NCBI RefSeq assembly: GCF_017744135.1
Contig: NZ_JAGHQU010000003.1
Span: 292,748 to 356,747, forward strand
DNA from: Endozoicomonas sp. G2_2
Lineage (GTDB): Bacteria > Pseudomonadota > Gammaproteobacteria > Nevskiales > Salinisphaeraceae
DNA length: 64,000 nucleotides
Direction of reading: 5' to 3'
Positions within the stretch are counted from its first letter, which is position 1, and every line of letters begins with the position of its first letter. Shown here piece after piece: positions 23,447 to 32,192 of the stretch. The notes beneath the pieces were generated by a model. The model was not told the origin of the DNA. It saw only the letters and a program-made list of their open reading frames with translations, and ran no database searches. The translations under genes and the position numbers were made by a program.

Positions 23447-25453
23447 ATGACGGATTCACGAGCCCCAGCCACGACGCCTTTCGATCGGGTACTCGTCGCC
23501 AATCGCGGCGAGATCGCCCAGCGTATCGTGCGCGGCGCGCGCGCCGTGGGCTGTCAGAGCGTGGCCGTTTATTCCGCGGCCGACGCCGAGGCCCTGCACG
23601 TGCGCGAAGCCGACGCGGCGGTGGCGATCGGCGGCGCACCGGCGGCCGAGTCCTATCTGGCGATCGAGCGGCTGATCGACGCCGCGCGCGCCAGCGGCGC
23701 CCAGGCGATCCACCCGGGCTACGGCTTTCTCGCCGAGAACGCGGATTTCGCCCGTGCGGTGACCGAGGCCGGGCTGGTGTTCATCGGCCCGAGCGCGGAC
23801 GCGATCGAACTCATGGGCCGCAAACGTGAAGCCAAGCAGCGCATGATCGCGGCCGGCGTGCCCTGTGTGCCGGGTTACGAGGACGCCGATCAGTCCGACG
23901 ACACGCTGATGGCTGAGGGCGTGCGTATCGGTTTCCCGCTTATGGTCAAGGCTTCGGCCGGCGGCGGGGGGCGCGGCATGCGGCTCGTCGAGCACGAAGC
24001 GGAGCTGGCCGCGGCGATCGAGAGTGCACGCTCGGAAGCGAAGAACGCCTTCGGGTCGGACGAACTCATTCTCGAAAAAGCCGTGCAGGGCGCACGCCAT
24101 GTCGAGATCCAGGTGCTCGCCGACCACCACGGCCACGTCATCCATCTGGGCGAGCGCGACTGTTCGGTGCAACGCCGGCATCAGAAGGTGGTGGAAGAAG
24201 CGCCGTCACCCGCCGTGGATGCGCCGTTGCGCGAACGCATGGGCCAGGCCGCCGTGGACGCCGCGCAGGCGATCGGCTATCGCGGTGCGGGCACGGTGGA
24301 GTTCCTGCTGGATGCCAGCGGCGCGTTCTATTTCATGGAAATGAACACGCGCCTGCAGGTCGAGCATCCGGTGACCGAGATGATCACCGGTCTCGATCTG
24401 GTCGCCTGGCAGCTGCGTATCGCCGCCGGCGAGCGACTCACGCTCGCGCAGGACGACGTGGGCTTTGACGGCCACGCCATCGAAGTACGGCTTTGTCTTG
24501 AAGACGTTACCCAGGATTTCATGCCGCAGACAGGGATCGTGCGGGCATGGCGGGCGCCCAGCGGGCCGGGCGTGCGCGTCGACCACGGTCTTTTCGAAGG
24601 CCAGACCATCACGCCGCATTACGATTCCATGGCCGGCAAGATCATCGCCTGGGGCGAAACGCGCGAGATCGCGCGCCGGCGGCTGGTTGTGGCGCTTGCC
24701 GAAACGTTGTTGTTCGGTCCGACCAGCAACCGCGATTTTCTTGCGCGTATTCTGGCGCATCCCGTGTTCGTCGCCGGCGAAGCCGATACCGGTTTCGTCG
24801 GCACGAACATGGCCGACGCGATGACGGCCACGGCACCATCCGCCACGCACCGCGCACTCGCTGCCGCGGCGCTGCACGCGCACGATGCGGCGACGCTGGC
24901 CGACCGGAACGCGCTGGCGACGGAATTGCGCGACTGGCGCAGCGCGAACGACAACGAAACCCCATGGGTGCTCGAGCACGCCGGCCAGGCGCATACGCTG
25001 CGCCTGCGCTGTGCGGGCGGCCGCTACGAGGTGCGTGTCGATGATGAATGGATCGCCCTCGAACTCGGGCGGAGGTACGGCACACGGCTCGACTATGTAC
25101 AGGACGGCGTGGCGCGCCGGGCCGATGTGCTGTGCGCCGGCGACGCCGTGTGGTTGTGTGCCGAGGGCCGTACCGCCGTTTACGAAGACGCGATGCGCCG
25201 CGCCCCGAACGCAGCCGACGGGCCGGGTGACGGCCGGCTCGAGGCCCGCATGGACGGGCGTATTCAGCGTGTCGATGTGACCGCGGGGGAGCGGGTCGCC
25301 GCCGGCCAGACGCTTTTGGTGCTCGAGGCGATGAAGATGGAGTTTTCGGTGACGGCCGATATTGACGGCGTTCTGGAACGCCTCGACTGCGCCGCCGGCG
25401 ACCAGGTCGCGGCGCGCCAGTTGTTGGCCGTGATCGCGCCCGATAATCTCTGA
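23447..25453 (+). CDS. atuF: Geranyl-CoA carboxylase alpha (biotin) subunit AtuF
   Basis: Biotin carboxylase plus biotin carrier subunit, 668 residues. The N-terminal domain starts FDRVLVANRGEIAQRIVRGA; the ATP-grasp part has KASAGGGGRGMRLV, EKAVQGARHVEIQVL and the catalytic MEMNTRLQVEHPVTEMITG. The middle BT-like linker is about residues 460-590. The C-terminal biotinyl domain carries EAMKME with biotin Lys630. It partners AtuC in an alpha6-beta6 type holoenzyme. It is the last atu gene; no atuB, atuG or atuH homologue lies here, so alcohol and aldehyde oxidation and CoA activation must come from elsewhere. Methylcrotonyl-CoA carboxylase alpha is the alternative. Confidence 0.88.
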   Translation: MTDSRAPATTPFDRVLVANRGEIAQRIVRGARAVGCQSVAVYSAADAEALHVREADAAVAIGGAPAAESYLAIERLIDAARASGAQAIHPGYGFLAENADFARAVTEAGLVFIGPSADAIELMGRKREAKQRMIAAGVPCVPGYEDADQSDDTLMAEGVRIGFPLMVKASAGGGGRGMRLVEHEAELAAAIESARSEAKNAFGSDELILEKAVQGARHVEIQVLADHHGHVIHLGERDCSVQRRHQKVVEEAPSPAVDAPLRERMGQAAVDAAQAIGYRGAGTVEFLLDASGAFYFMEMNTRLQVEHPVTEMITGLDLVAWQLRIAAGERLTLAQDDVGFDGHAIEVRLCLEDVTQDFMPQTGIVRAWRAPSGPGVRVDHGLFEGQTITPHYDSMAGKIIAWGETREIARRRLVVALAETLLFGPTSNRDFLARILAHPVFVAGEADTGFVGTNMADAMTATAPSATHRALAAAALHAHDAATLADRNALATELRDWRSANDNETPWVLEHAGQAHTLRLRCAGGRYEVRVDDEWIALELGRRYGTRLDYVQDGVARRADVLCAGDAVWLCAEGRTAVYEDAMRRAPNAADGPGDGRLEARMDGRIQRVDVTAGERVAAGQTLLVLEAMKMEFSVTADIDGVLERLDCAAGDQVAARQLLAVIAPDNL

Positions 25454-25494
25454 AGCCGCAATCGTTTTACCGCACCGCAAGTCGTTGTATCGCT

Positions 25495-26040
25495 ATGGCC
25501 ACACTGTCGACCGCTCGATTCGCCGCGCTGGCCGTGACCAGTGCCGTGCTGCTCGGCGGCTGTAGCACCGCGCCCGTCTACGATTTCGTCGATCCGGCGC
25601 ACCGCGACGCGCGCTATGACGGGTTTCTCGCCTATGCGGCGTTCGAGGATCTAGCACTGCGTGCGGCCTTTGAACGGGCCCTTTGCGCCAGGCTGTACGA
25701 CGCCGGCCACGCCTGCGAGACAATGCTCGCGGCCGCACCGCCGACCCGCGAGCAGGATGCCGCCAGCCGTCATGCCGCCAGCCGGCGCAGCGGCGCTCAG
25801 GCGACATTGCTGATCAATCTGGCCGATACCCGCAGCCCCGAGCGCGCCGCGCTCGCTCAGGCGCGACCGGCCTATGAAATCAGCGTGCTGGATAACCAGC
25901 AGCAGACGGTGGTGGCGCGCTTCGCCATGGAAGCATCCGACGCAGGTCACGGCGGATCGGTGGCCGACCGGGCCAATAGCCTGGCGCGTCGGCTGGTGGC
26001 GGCTCTGGAGCGGGAATCGCTGCTGTTCGAGCGGCGTTAG
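25495..26040 (+). CDS. Uncharacterised lipoprotein
   Basis: Predicted 181-residue lipoprotein of no family I recognise. Residues 1-22 are a type II signal peptide with the lipobox LLGGC (Cys23). The residue after Cys is Ser, so outer-membrane sorting is likely. The mature part is mixed alpha/beta with a charged central helix (AAPPTREQDAASRHAASRRS), then TLLINLADTRSPERA and PAYEISVLDNQQQTVVARFA, which look like strands of a small globular domain. It follows atuF by 41 bases on the same strand, so it could be read from the same transcript, though nothing ties it to terpenes. The tRNA gene lies after it on the other strand. Confidence 0.65.
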   Translation: MATLSTARFAALAVTSAVLLGGCSTAPVYDFVDPAHRDARYDGFLAYAAFEDLALRAAFERALCARLYDAGHACETMLAAAPPTREQDAASRHAASRRSGAQATLLINLADTRSPERAALAQARPAYEISVLDNQQQTVVARFAMEASDAGHGGSVADRANSLARRLVAALERESLLFERR

Positions 26041-26061
26041 AGCGCCGAACGATGGTGTGCG

Positions 26062-26137
26062 TGGAGCGGCGGACGAGATTCGAACTCGCGACCTCGACCG
26101 TGGGAGGGTCGCGCTCTACCAACTGAGCTACCGCCGC
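26062..26137 (-). tRNA. tRNA-Gly (anticodon CCC)
   Basis: On the minus strand the acceptor GCGGCGG (26137-26131) pairs with CCGCCGC next to T and an encoded CCA. D arm: GCTC-AGTTGGTA-GAGC. Anticodon arm: CGACC-CTCCCAC-GGTCG, with T33 and anticodon CCC. T arm: GCGAG-TTCGAAT-CTCGT. 76 bases including CCA. It reads the rarer glycine codon GGG. Confidence 0.95.
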
Positions 26138-26333
26138 GGCACCCGCACAGCTAACGTCATATTTCGGCGTTTTGCAAGCCTGATTCGCGCGCCGTTGGGC
26201 AACGGTCGAAACGCGATGCGCGTATCGTTTGAAGCCGGCATCAAAACACTGGCATCGGCGACGACGGCGGCATAGGCTGGTTGCGCTGCACCACGGTTGC
26301 CAGCACGAGCTTCAAGACCCAACGAGGTGTTCG

Positions 26334-27227
26334 ATGGACAAGGCGTTGATCACGGGCGGCACCGGTTTTATCGGCCGGCACCTGTGCGCGTCGTTGCTGG
26401 ACGACGACTGGTCGGTGGAGGTGGTCACGCGCGACACCGCCGCGGCGGCACAGGTGTTACCGAGCGGCGCCACGCCGGTGGCGGCCCTGAAGATGGCGCA
26501 GCCGGCCGATGTGGTGATCAATTTGGCCGGCGAGAATCTCGCCGATGGCCGCTGGACCGAAGCGCGCAAGCGCGAGATGCGCGAAAGCCGGCTGCGGGTC
26601 ACCCGGGAACTGACTGACGTGATGGGCGAATGGCCGAGCCCGCCCCAGGTCCTGATCAGCGGCTCGGCTGTCGGTTATTACGGCGCACGCGGCGACGACG
26701 TGCTGGACGAGCAGGAGCCGCCGGGCGACGAGTTCCAGTCCGAGCTTTGTGTGGCCTGGGAGCAGGCGGCACGCCGTGTCGAGGCCGCGGGCGTGCGCGT
26801 CTGTCGTGTCCGTACCGGCATCGTGCTCGGCGCGAGCGACGGCGCGCTCGCCCAGATGATTACGCCGTTCCGGTTTGGCCTGGGTGGACACTTCGGCAGC
26901 GGGCGCCAGTTCATGCCGTGGATTCATATTCGCGACGAGGTGGCCGCGATCCGTTTCCTCGCCGAGAACCCGGACTGCCGCGGCGCTTTCAACCTGACCG
27001 CGCCACGGCCGGTGACCAACCGCGAGTTCACGGCCACGCTGGCACGCGTGCTCCGGCGGCCGAAACTCGCCTGGGTGCCGGGGCCAATGCTCAAGCTGAT
27101 GGTCGGCGAGATGGCGCATCTTCTGCTCACCGGTCAGCGCGCGATTCCGGACGCGCTCGAACGCGCCGGCTTCAATTTCGAATTCAAGACGCTGCAGCCC
27201 GCCTTAAGCGACCTGCTGCAGCGATAG
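26334..27227 (+). CDS. TIGR01777 family NAD-dependent epimerase (YfcH-like)
   Basis: Atypical SDR of 297 residues related to E. coli YfcH and human SDR39U1; the substrate is unknown in the family. The dinucleotide loop is ITGGTGFIGRHLC (6-18). Family runs are DVVINLAGENLADGRWTEAR, SGSAVGYYGARGDD, CRVRTGIVLGASDGALAQM, FGSGRQFMPWIHIRDEVAAI and NLTAPRPVTNREFTATLARVL. The C-terminal DUF1731-like part ends RAIPDALERAGFNFEFKTLQ. The ATG at 26334 follows CGAGG and fits the family start; an open extension to 26229 is unsupported. The next gene begins 3 bases after the stop, so both are probably co-transcribed. Confidence 0.88.
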   Translation: MDKALITGGTGFIGRHLCASLLDDDWSVEVVTRDTAAAAQVLPSGATPVAALKMAQPADVVINLAGENLADGRWTEARKREMRESRLRVTRELTDVMGEWPSPPQVLISGSAVGYYGARGDDVLDEQEPPGDEFQSELCVAWEQAARRVEAAGVRVCRVRTGIVLGASDGALAQMITPFRFGLGGHFGSGRQFMPWIHIRDEVAAIRFLAENPDCRGAFNLTAPRPVTNREFTATLARVLRRPKLAWVPGPMLKLMVGEMAHLLLTGQRAIPDALERAGFNFEFKTLQPALSDLLQR

Positions 27228-27230
27228 CGC

Positions 27231-28649
27231 ATGGCAGACGACGCCATCATCGCGGCCTTGCAATCGGCCGTCGGCGCCGATCAGGTGCTGTGCGGCGATG
27301 CCGCCGCGCCTTATCTGGTGGAATGGCGCGGGGCGTTCCGGCCGGCCGCGTTGGCCGTGGTGCGCCCGGCCGATACCGATGCCGTGGCGGCGGTTCTGCG
27401 ATGCTGTTGCACCCACGACTGCGCCGTCGTCGCCCAGTCCGGCAATACCGGCCTCGTGGGCGGCGCGGCCGCGAGCGACGCGCGCCGGCATGTGATCGTC
27501 AATCTTGAGCGCATGGATCGCGTGCGCGAGATCGACATCGACAACGCTACGATGACTGTGGAGGCTGGTTGTACGCTTGCGGATGCGCAGCGCGCCGCAG
27601 CCGACGCGGGCCTGTATTTTCCGCTGAGCCTGGCGTCCCGGGATCGCTGTCGTATCGGTGGCAATCTGGCCACCAATGCCGGTGGTTTGAATGTGGTCCG
27701 CTATGGCAACACCCGGGATCTCGCGCTGGGGCTCGAGGTCGTGCTCGCGGATGGCCGGATCTGGCACAACCTGACGGGACTGCGTAAGGACAACAGCGGG
27801 TTCGATCTTGCCGACCTGTTCATCGGCAGCGAGGGCGCGCTGGGTATCGTCACCGCGGCGGTATTCAAGCTCTATGACCCGCTGGCCCAGCAGGTCACGG
27901 CACTGTTCGCGCTTGACACGCCCGGCCAGGCGGTGACCCTGCAGCGACGGCTGATAGCGGCGTCCGGGCACAATCTCACCGGTTGCGAGCTCATGTCGCG
28001 CCAGGCGATCGCGCTGGCCTGTGCGCATATCGATGGATGTCGGGAACCGTTCGACGTGGATCACGAGTGGTATCTGCTGGTCGATCTGGCCACGTCCGCA
28101 CGGGGGCACTGGCTGCATGACGTCATGGCGCAGGTTGTCGATCAGGCACGCCACGACGGGCTGCTCGGCGATGTGGTCATCGCCCACGACGACGAGCGGG
28201 CGGCCGCGCTATGGCACCTGCGCGAGTCGCTGCCGCCGGCGCAGGTCGCCGAAGGCGCTTCGATCAAGCACGACATATCGTTGCCGGTCTCGAAGCTGCC
28301 GGCGTTCCTCGATCGGGCACTACCGGCGATCCGGGAAGCGCTGCCGGGGGTACGGCCGTGCCCGTTCGGCCATGTCGGCGACGGCAATCTGCACTTCAAT
28401 CTGTCGAAGCCGGCAGACGCCGACGACGCGTCATTTCTCGCCCAGTCGGAAATGGCCCACACCGTGGTGCACGATATCGTGGCCGAGATGGGCGGTTCGA
28501 TAGCGGCCGAGCATGGCATCGGCCGGCTCAAGGTGGATGCGCTGGCGCGCTACAAGTCGGACGTCGAACGCGACATGATGCGTGCGATCAAGAAAGCGCT
28601 CGATCCGGATAACCGGCTCAATCCGGGGGCGGTCGTCAAAGGGCCGTGA
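27231..28649 (+). CDS. FAD-linked D-2-hydroxyacid dehydrogenase (GlcD/D2HGDH type)
   Basis: Oxidises a D-2-hydroxy acid (D-2-hydroxyglutarate, D-lactate or glycolate type) with FAD. The 472-residue protein has an FAD-binding_4 domain: AQSGNTGLVGGAAASDARRH, ASRDRCRIGGNLATNAGGLN, VRYGNTRDLALGLEVVLADG and LFIGSEGALGIVT. The C-terminal FAD-oxidase domain has PFGHVGDGNLHFNLS with the His pair near the active site, GGSIAAEHGIGRLK and LDPDNRLNPGAVV. No iron-sulfur cluster is present. The best general match is D2HGDH-like, but the exact substrate is not fixed by sequence. It is read together with the epimerase gene upstream. Confidence 0.87.
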   Translation: MADDAIIAALQSAVGADQVLCGDAAAPYLVEWRGAFRPAALAVVRPADTDAVAAVLRCCCTHDCAVVAQSGNTGLVGGAAASDARRHVIVNLERMDRVREIDIDNATMTVEAGCTLADAQRAAADAGLYFPLSLASRDRCRIGGNLATNAGGLNVVRYGNTRDLALGLEVVLADGRIWHNLTGLRKDNSGFDLADLFIGSEGALGIVTAAVFKLYDPLAQQVTALFALDTPGQAVTLQRRLIAASGHNLTGCELMSRQAIALACAHIDGCREPFDVDHEWYLLVDLATSARGHWLHDVMAQVVDQARHDGLLGDVVIAHDDERAAALWHLRESLPPAQVAEGASIKHDISLPVSKLPAFLDRALPAIREALPGVRPCPFGHVGDGNLHFNLSKPADADDASFLAQSEMAHTVVHDIVAEMGGSIAAEHGIGRLKVDALARYKSDVERDMMRAIKKALDPDNRLNPGAVVKGP

Positions 28650-28743
28650 ACGGACTTGCGATGGAAAGGACGACGACATGCGCCGCCTGGTCGGTAAACG
28701 GCAGGTGAGGTCGCTAAGCCGGGTGTTCGGCGCTAGGCGATCG

Positions 28744-29181
28744 CTAACGCAGGAAGTAGCCCGCCGCCTTGAGTGCCTCGTGTTCGCGCACCAGCGTCAC
28801 CGTTTCCTGCACGGTACGGTGGTTATCGAACCGGCTGGCGTAGACCAGTACCACGTAGTCGTTCTTCGGCACGTTGGGTAGCTTCTGCGTTCGTGCGACC
28901 GAGATGAGCGCGCGTTCCGTCGGCGCGCCACTGCCATGGCGTGCGGCTTCGACCGCTTCGACCCATGCTGGCCGCGCGATCCCGCTCTGGAAGAGCTTGG
29001 ATGCCTGCTGCCAGCTGCGGGTATATTCGCCGCGGTCGATGAGGGCGAGCCAACCACGAGCCAGCCGGTCAGCGCGGGCGTCGTCCGGCCGGTCCGGCGC
29101 ATACGTGGCGCAACCGGTCATGGCCAGTATCATTACGGCGAGTAGGAGCCCGCCCAGCGCAGAGGCGGTGCCGCGTGCCAT
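28744..29181 (-). CDS. DUF4019-type lipoprotein downstream of nuoN
   Basis: A 145-residue lipoprotein: signal peptide with lipobox MTGC (about residues 21-24), then a DUF4019-like domain with ARGWLALIDRGEYTRSWQQA, SGIARPAWVEAVEAARHGSG, TQKLPNVPKNDYVVLVYASR and FDNHRTVQETVTLVREH. The function of DUF4019 is unknown. The gene begins 2 bases after the nuoN stop on the same strand, so it could be a passenger at the end of the nuo operon, a position I do not recall as standard. It faces the hydroxyacid dehydrogenase across 94 bases. Confidence 0.75.
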   Translation of the reverse strand: MARGTASALGGLLLAVMILAMTGCATYAPDRPDDARADRLARGWLALIDRGEYTRSWQQASKLFQSGIARPAWVEAVEAARHGSGAPTERALISVARTQKLPNVPKNDYVVLVYASRFDNHRTVQETVTLVREHEALKAAGYFLR

Positions 29182-29183
29182 GA

Positions 29184-30638
29184 TCAGCCGCCGGCCATAC
29201 CCGCGGCGTTGACCAGCGCGATCAGCGGCTGCGGATAGATGCCGAACACGGCGACGCCCGCCGCCAGCAGCAGCACCATGATGCCGCCGGACTGTTGGCC
29301 CCAGCCGGAAACCGCGTCGCGGCGGCTTTCGCCCGGCTCATCCAGAAACAGGATGACCATCATGCGCAGGTAGTAGTACAGGCCGATGGCGCTACCGGCC
29401 ACGATGCCGCCCGCCAGCCACCACAGGCCGGATTCGACGGACACGGCGATCACGTAGAACTTGCCTAGGAATCCCGCCGTCATCGGAATGCCGGCCAGCG
29501 ACAGCATCATCACGGTGAATACTGCGGCCAGGTAGGGCCGGCGCCAGAACAGACCGCGATAGTGATGCAGTGCGCCGGCGTCGGTGCCGGAATAGGGGCT
29601 GGAAACCAGTGTGACCACCCCGAAGGCGCCAAGCGTCGTGGCGACATAGGTCGCGAGATAGACGCCGACGGCCTCGGTCCCCAGCTCGCCCCCGGCCACG
29701 ATGGCGGTCAGCAGATAGCCCAGATGCGCGATCGAGGAATAGCCGAGCAGGCGCTTGACGTTGCGCTGGCGCAGGGCGAGCAGGTTGCCGACCAGCATCG
29801 ATGCGAACGCGATGACGCCCATGAGCGTGAGCAGCCAGTCGTGCGTGGCCGGCGCAGCGAGGGTGAAAAAACGCAGCAGCAGGGCAAAGACCGCGACCTT
29901 GCTCACCGTGGCCAGGAACGCCGAGACCGGGCCGGGCGCGCCCTCATAGACGTCCGGCGTCCAGAGATGAAAAGGCACCAGAGACAGCTTGAAGGCGAGC
30001 GCGATGATCATCATGCCCGTGCCGATCAGCACCCAGGACTGATGCGCGCCGCCGTTGGCCAGGCCCTCGATCAGGCCGGCATATTCGAGCGAGCCGGACG
30101 CGGCGTAGAGCAGGGCCATGCCGAACAGCAGGAACGCCGATGCAGCGCCCGAAAGCACCATGTACTTCAGGCCGGCCTCGAGCGAGATGCGGTCGCGATA
30201 GGCATAGGCAACCATGCCGTACAGCGGTACCGAAAGCAGCTCGAGCCCGATGAACAGAGACGCGAAATGCCGGCTCGCGATCAGCGCCAGCGCGCCGCCG
30301 GCCGAGCACAGCAGCAGGATATAGAACTCTTCGCGTCGATCCGGGAGCGTCTCCAGATAGGCGTGTGCAAGCGTCGTGCAGGCCAGCGAGGCGACCAGCA
30401 CGATGGCGCCGAACAGCAGCGAAAAGTCGTCGATGATGAACAGCGGCGTGACCTGAATCGGCGTGACCTGCAGCACGCCCAGCAGTGACAGCAGCGCGGC
30501 GTTCAGCCCGATCACCGTCATCGTCGCCGCCGTGAAATGGTGGCGACGCACCGCGATCGAGAGCATCACGGTCACGATGGTGGCGCACAGGATGGCCAGT
30601 GGCGCCAGCGCAAGCAGATGGGTGGAGAACTGATTCAT
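29184..30638 (-). CDS. nuoN: NADH-quinone oxidoreductase subunit N
   Basis: Antiporter-like proton-pumping membrane subunit of complex I, 484 residues and about 14 helices. Family marks include ALKYMVLSGAASAFLLFGMA-like GLKYMVLSGAASAFLLFGMA with the conserved Lys, KLSLVPFHLWTPDVYEGAPG, RNVKRLLGYSSIAHLGYLL and SLAGIPMTAGFLGKFYV. Lysines in these runs form the proton path. It is the last nuo gene, 12 bases after nuoM. Confidence 0.96.
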   Translation of the reverse strand: MNQFSTHLLALAPLAILCATIVTVMLSIAVRRHHFTAATMTVIGLNAALLSLLGVLQVTPIQVTPLFIIDDFSLLFGAIVLVASLACTTLAHAYLETLPDRREEFYILLLCSAGGALALIASRHFASLFIGLELLSVPLYGMVAYAYRDRISLEAGLKYMVLSGAASAFLLFGMALLYAASGSLEYAGLIEGLANGGAHQSWVLIGTGMMIIALAFKLSLVPFHLWTPDVYEGAPGPVSAFLATVSKVAVFALLLRFFTLAAPATHDWLLTLMGVIAFASMLVGNLLALRQRNVKRLLGYSSIAHLGYLLTAIVAGGELGTEAVGVYLATYVATTLGAFGVVTLVSSPYSGTDAGALHHYRGLFWRRPYLAAVFTVMMLSLAGIPMTAGFLGKFYVIAVSVESGLWWLAGGIVAGSAIGLYYYLRMMVILFLDEPGESRRDAVSGWGQQSGGIMVLLLAAGVAVFGIYPQPLIALVNAAGMAGG

Positions 30639-30650
30639 GACGCCTTTCGC

Positions 30651-32180
30651 TTAACGGGTCGGCAACGGAGCAACGGCGAACCAGTCGGTGACCTCGGTCA
30701 TCGCCGTCTGCGAGATATCGAGCACGGTGTTCGGGAACAGCCCCACCCAGAGCGTGAGCACGAGCAGCAGCAGCATCATGCTGTACTCGCGCGGGTCGAG
30801 CCCGCCGAGTGACGCCTCGGATTTCGGCGTGCCCCAGTACACGCGGTGCATGAGAACCAGCGAGTAGATGGCGGCCATCACCAGTCCCCCACTGGCCAGC
30901 ACCACGACCCAGGGCACGATGTCGAAGGCACCGAACAGGATCAGGAATTCGCCGATGAAGTTGCCGGTGCCCGGCATGCCCAGCGAGGCCATGACGAAGA
31001 CCAGTGCGAAGCCGGGCAGTGCGCCCATGCGGCCGAACAGGCCGCCCATCTCGCGCATGTTGCGGGTATGGATGCGCTCGTAGATCTGTCCGGAGATGAT
31101 GAACAGGCCGGCGGCCGAAAACGCGTGGGCGACCATTTGCGCGATCACGCCCTGCAGGGCCAGCAGCGTGCCGGAATAGATACCGATGAGCACGAAGCCC
31201 ATATGCGAGATGCTCGAGCAGGCGATCAGGCGTTTGACGTCGGTCTGCGAGAAGGCGAGCAGGGCGCCGTAGTAGATGCCGATCAGGCCGAGCGCCATGG
31301 CGACCGGCGCGAACTGGGCCGAAGCCTCCGGGAACAGCGGAATCGCAAAACGCAGCATGCCGTAGGCCGCGGTCTTGAGCAGGATGCCGGCCAGATCGAC
31401 CGAACCGGCAGTCGGTGCCTGCGCATGGGCATCCGGCAGCCAGCCGTGCAGGGGCACCACCGGCAGCTTGACCGCGAAGGCAATGAAGAACCCCAGCATC
31501 AGCACATAGGCAATCGCGCCGGTCAGCGGCGTGTCGCGCAGCACGACGTAGTCGAACGTGAACACGCCGGTCTGGCTGTAGTGGGCGAACACCAGGCCGA
31601 GGATCGAGACCAGCATCAACAGGCCGCTGGCCTGGGTATAGATGAAGAACTTCATCGCCGCGCCGATGCGCGTATTGCCCTTGGACCCGCTATGCCCCCA
31701 CAACGCGATCAGGAAATACATCGGCACCAGCATCATTTCCCAGAAAAAGAAGAACAGGAAAAGATCGATGGCCAGGAACACGCCGACCACGCCGCCGATG
31801 ATCCAGAGCAGGTTCAGATGAAAGAAGCCGATCCGGTTGGTGATCTCGCGCCAGGAACACACCACCGCGAGCACGCCGAGAAAGCCGGTCAGCGTGATCA
31901 TGATCAGCGACAGGCCGTCGATCGCCAGATGAAAGGAGATGCCGAAGCGGTCGATCCACGGCAGGCGGAACTCTTGCGCCCAGTTCGGCGCGTTGCCGAC
32001 CGCGCCGCCGGCCAGCGAATAGTCGCCCGTGACCCACAGCCATAGCGCGAGCGCGACCACGATCAGCATCGTCAGCAGCGCGATCCAGCGCGGCACCTGC
32101 GAAGGCGCGTGGCGGCTTTCCAGCTGCCAGCACAGAAGGCCGCCGATGAAGGGAACGAAAAGAAGCCAGCACAGGATCAT
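30651..32180 (-). CDS. nuoM: NADH-quinone oxidoreductase subunit M
   Basis: Second antiporter-like subunit of complex I, 509 residues. Motifs: FFFWEMMLVPMYFLIALWG with the channel Glu, MKFFIYTQASGLLMLVSILG, KLPVVPLHGWLPDAHAQAPT, DVKRLIACSSISHMGFVLIG and SLGMPGTGNFIGEFLIL. The length matches E. coli NuoM (509). It starts 12 bases after the nuoL stop. Confidence 0.97.
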   Translation of the reverse strand: MILCWLLFVPFIGGLLCWQLESRHAPSQVPRWIALLTMLIVVALALWLWVTGDYSLAGGAVGNAPNWAQEFRLPWIDRFGISFHLAIDGLSLIMITLTGFLGVLAVVCSWREITNRIGFFHLNLLWIIGGVVGVFLAIDLFLFFFFWEMMLVPMYFLIALWGHSGSKGNTRIGAAMKFFIYTQASGLLMLVSILGLVFAHYSQTGVFTFDYVVLRDTPLTGAIAYVLMLGFFIAFAVKLPVVPLHGWLPDAHAQAPTAGSVDLAGILLKTAAYGMLRFAIPLFPEASAQFAPVAMALGLIGIYYGALLAFSQTDVKRLIACSSISHMGFVLIGIYSGTLLALQGVIAQMVAHAFSAAGLFIISGQIYERIHTRNMREMGGLFGRMGALPGFALVFVMASLGMPGTGNFIGEFLILFGAFDIVPWVVVLASGGLVMAAIYSLVLMHRVYWGTPKSEASLGGLDPREYSMMLLLLVLTLWVGLFPNTVLDISQTAMTEVTDWFAVAPLPTR

Positions 32181-32192
32181 TGAAAGCGTTCC

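Noticed and set aside
19684..25453. Reading the operon as leucine degradation (liu genes)
   Set aside because: atuA is specific to terpene clusters and the carboxyltransferase shows GGRTF instead of FGRIF; still, leucine cannot be excluded without assays.
26138..26230. Promoter for the tRNA-Gly gene
   Set aside because: TTGCAA is present but no -10 box lies at a proper distance.
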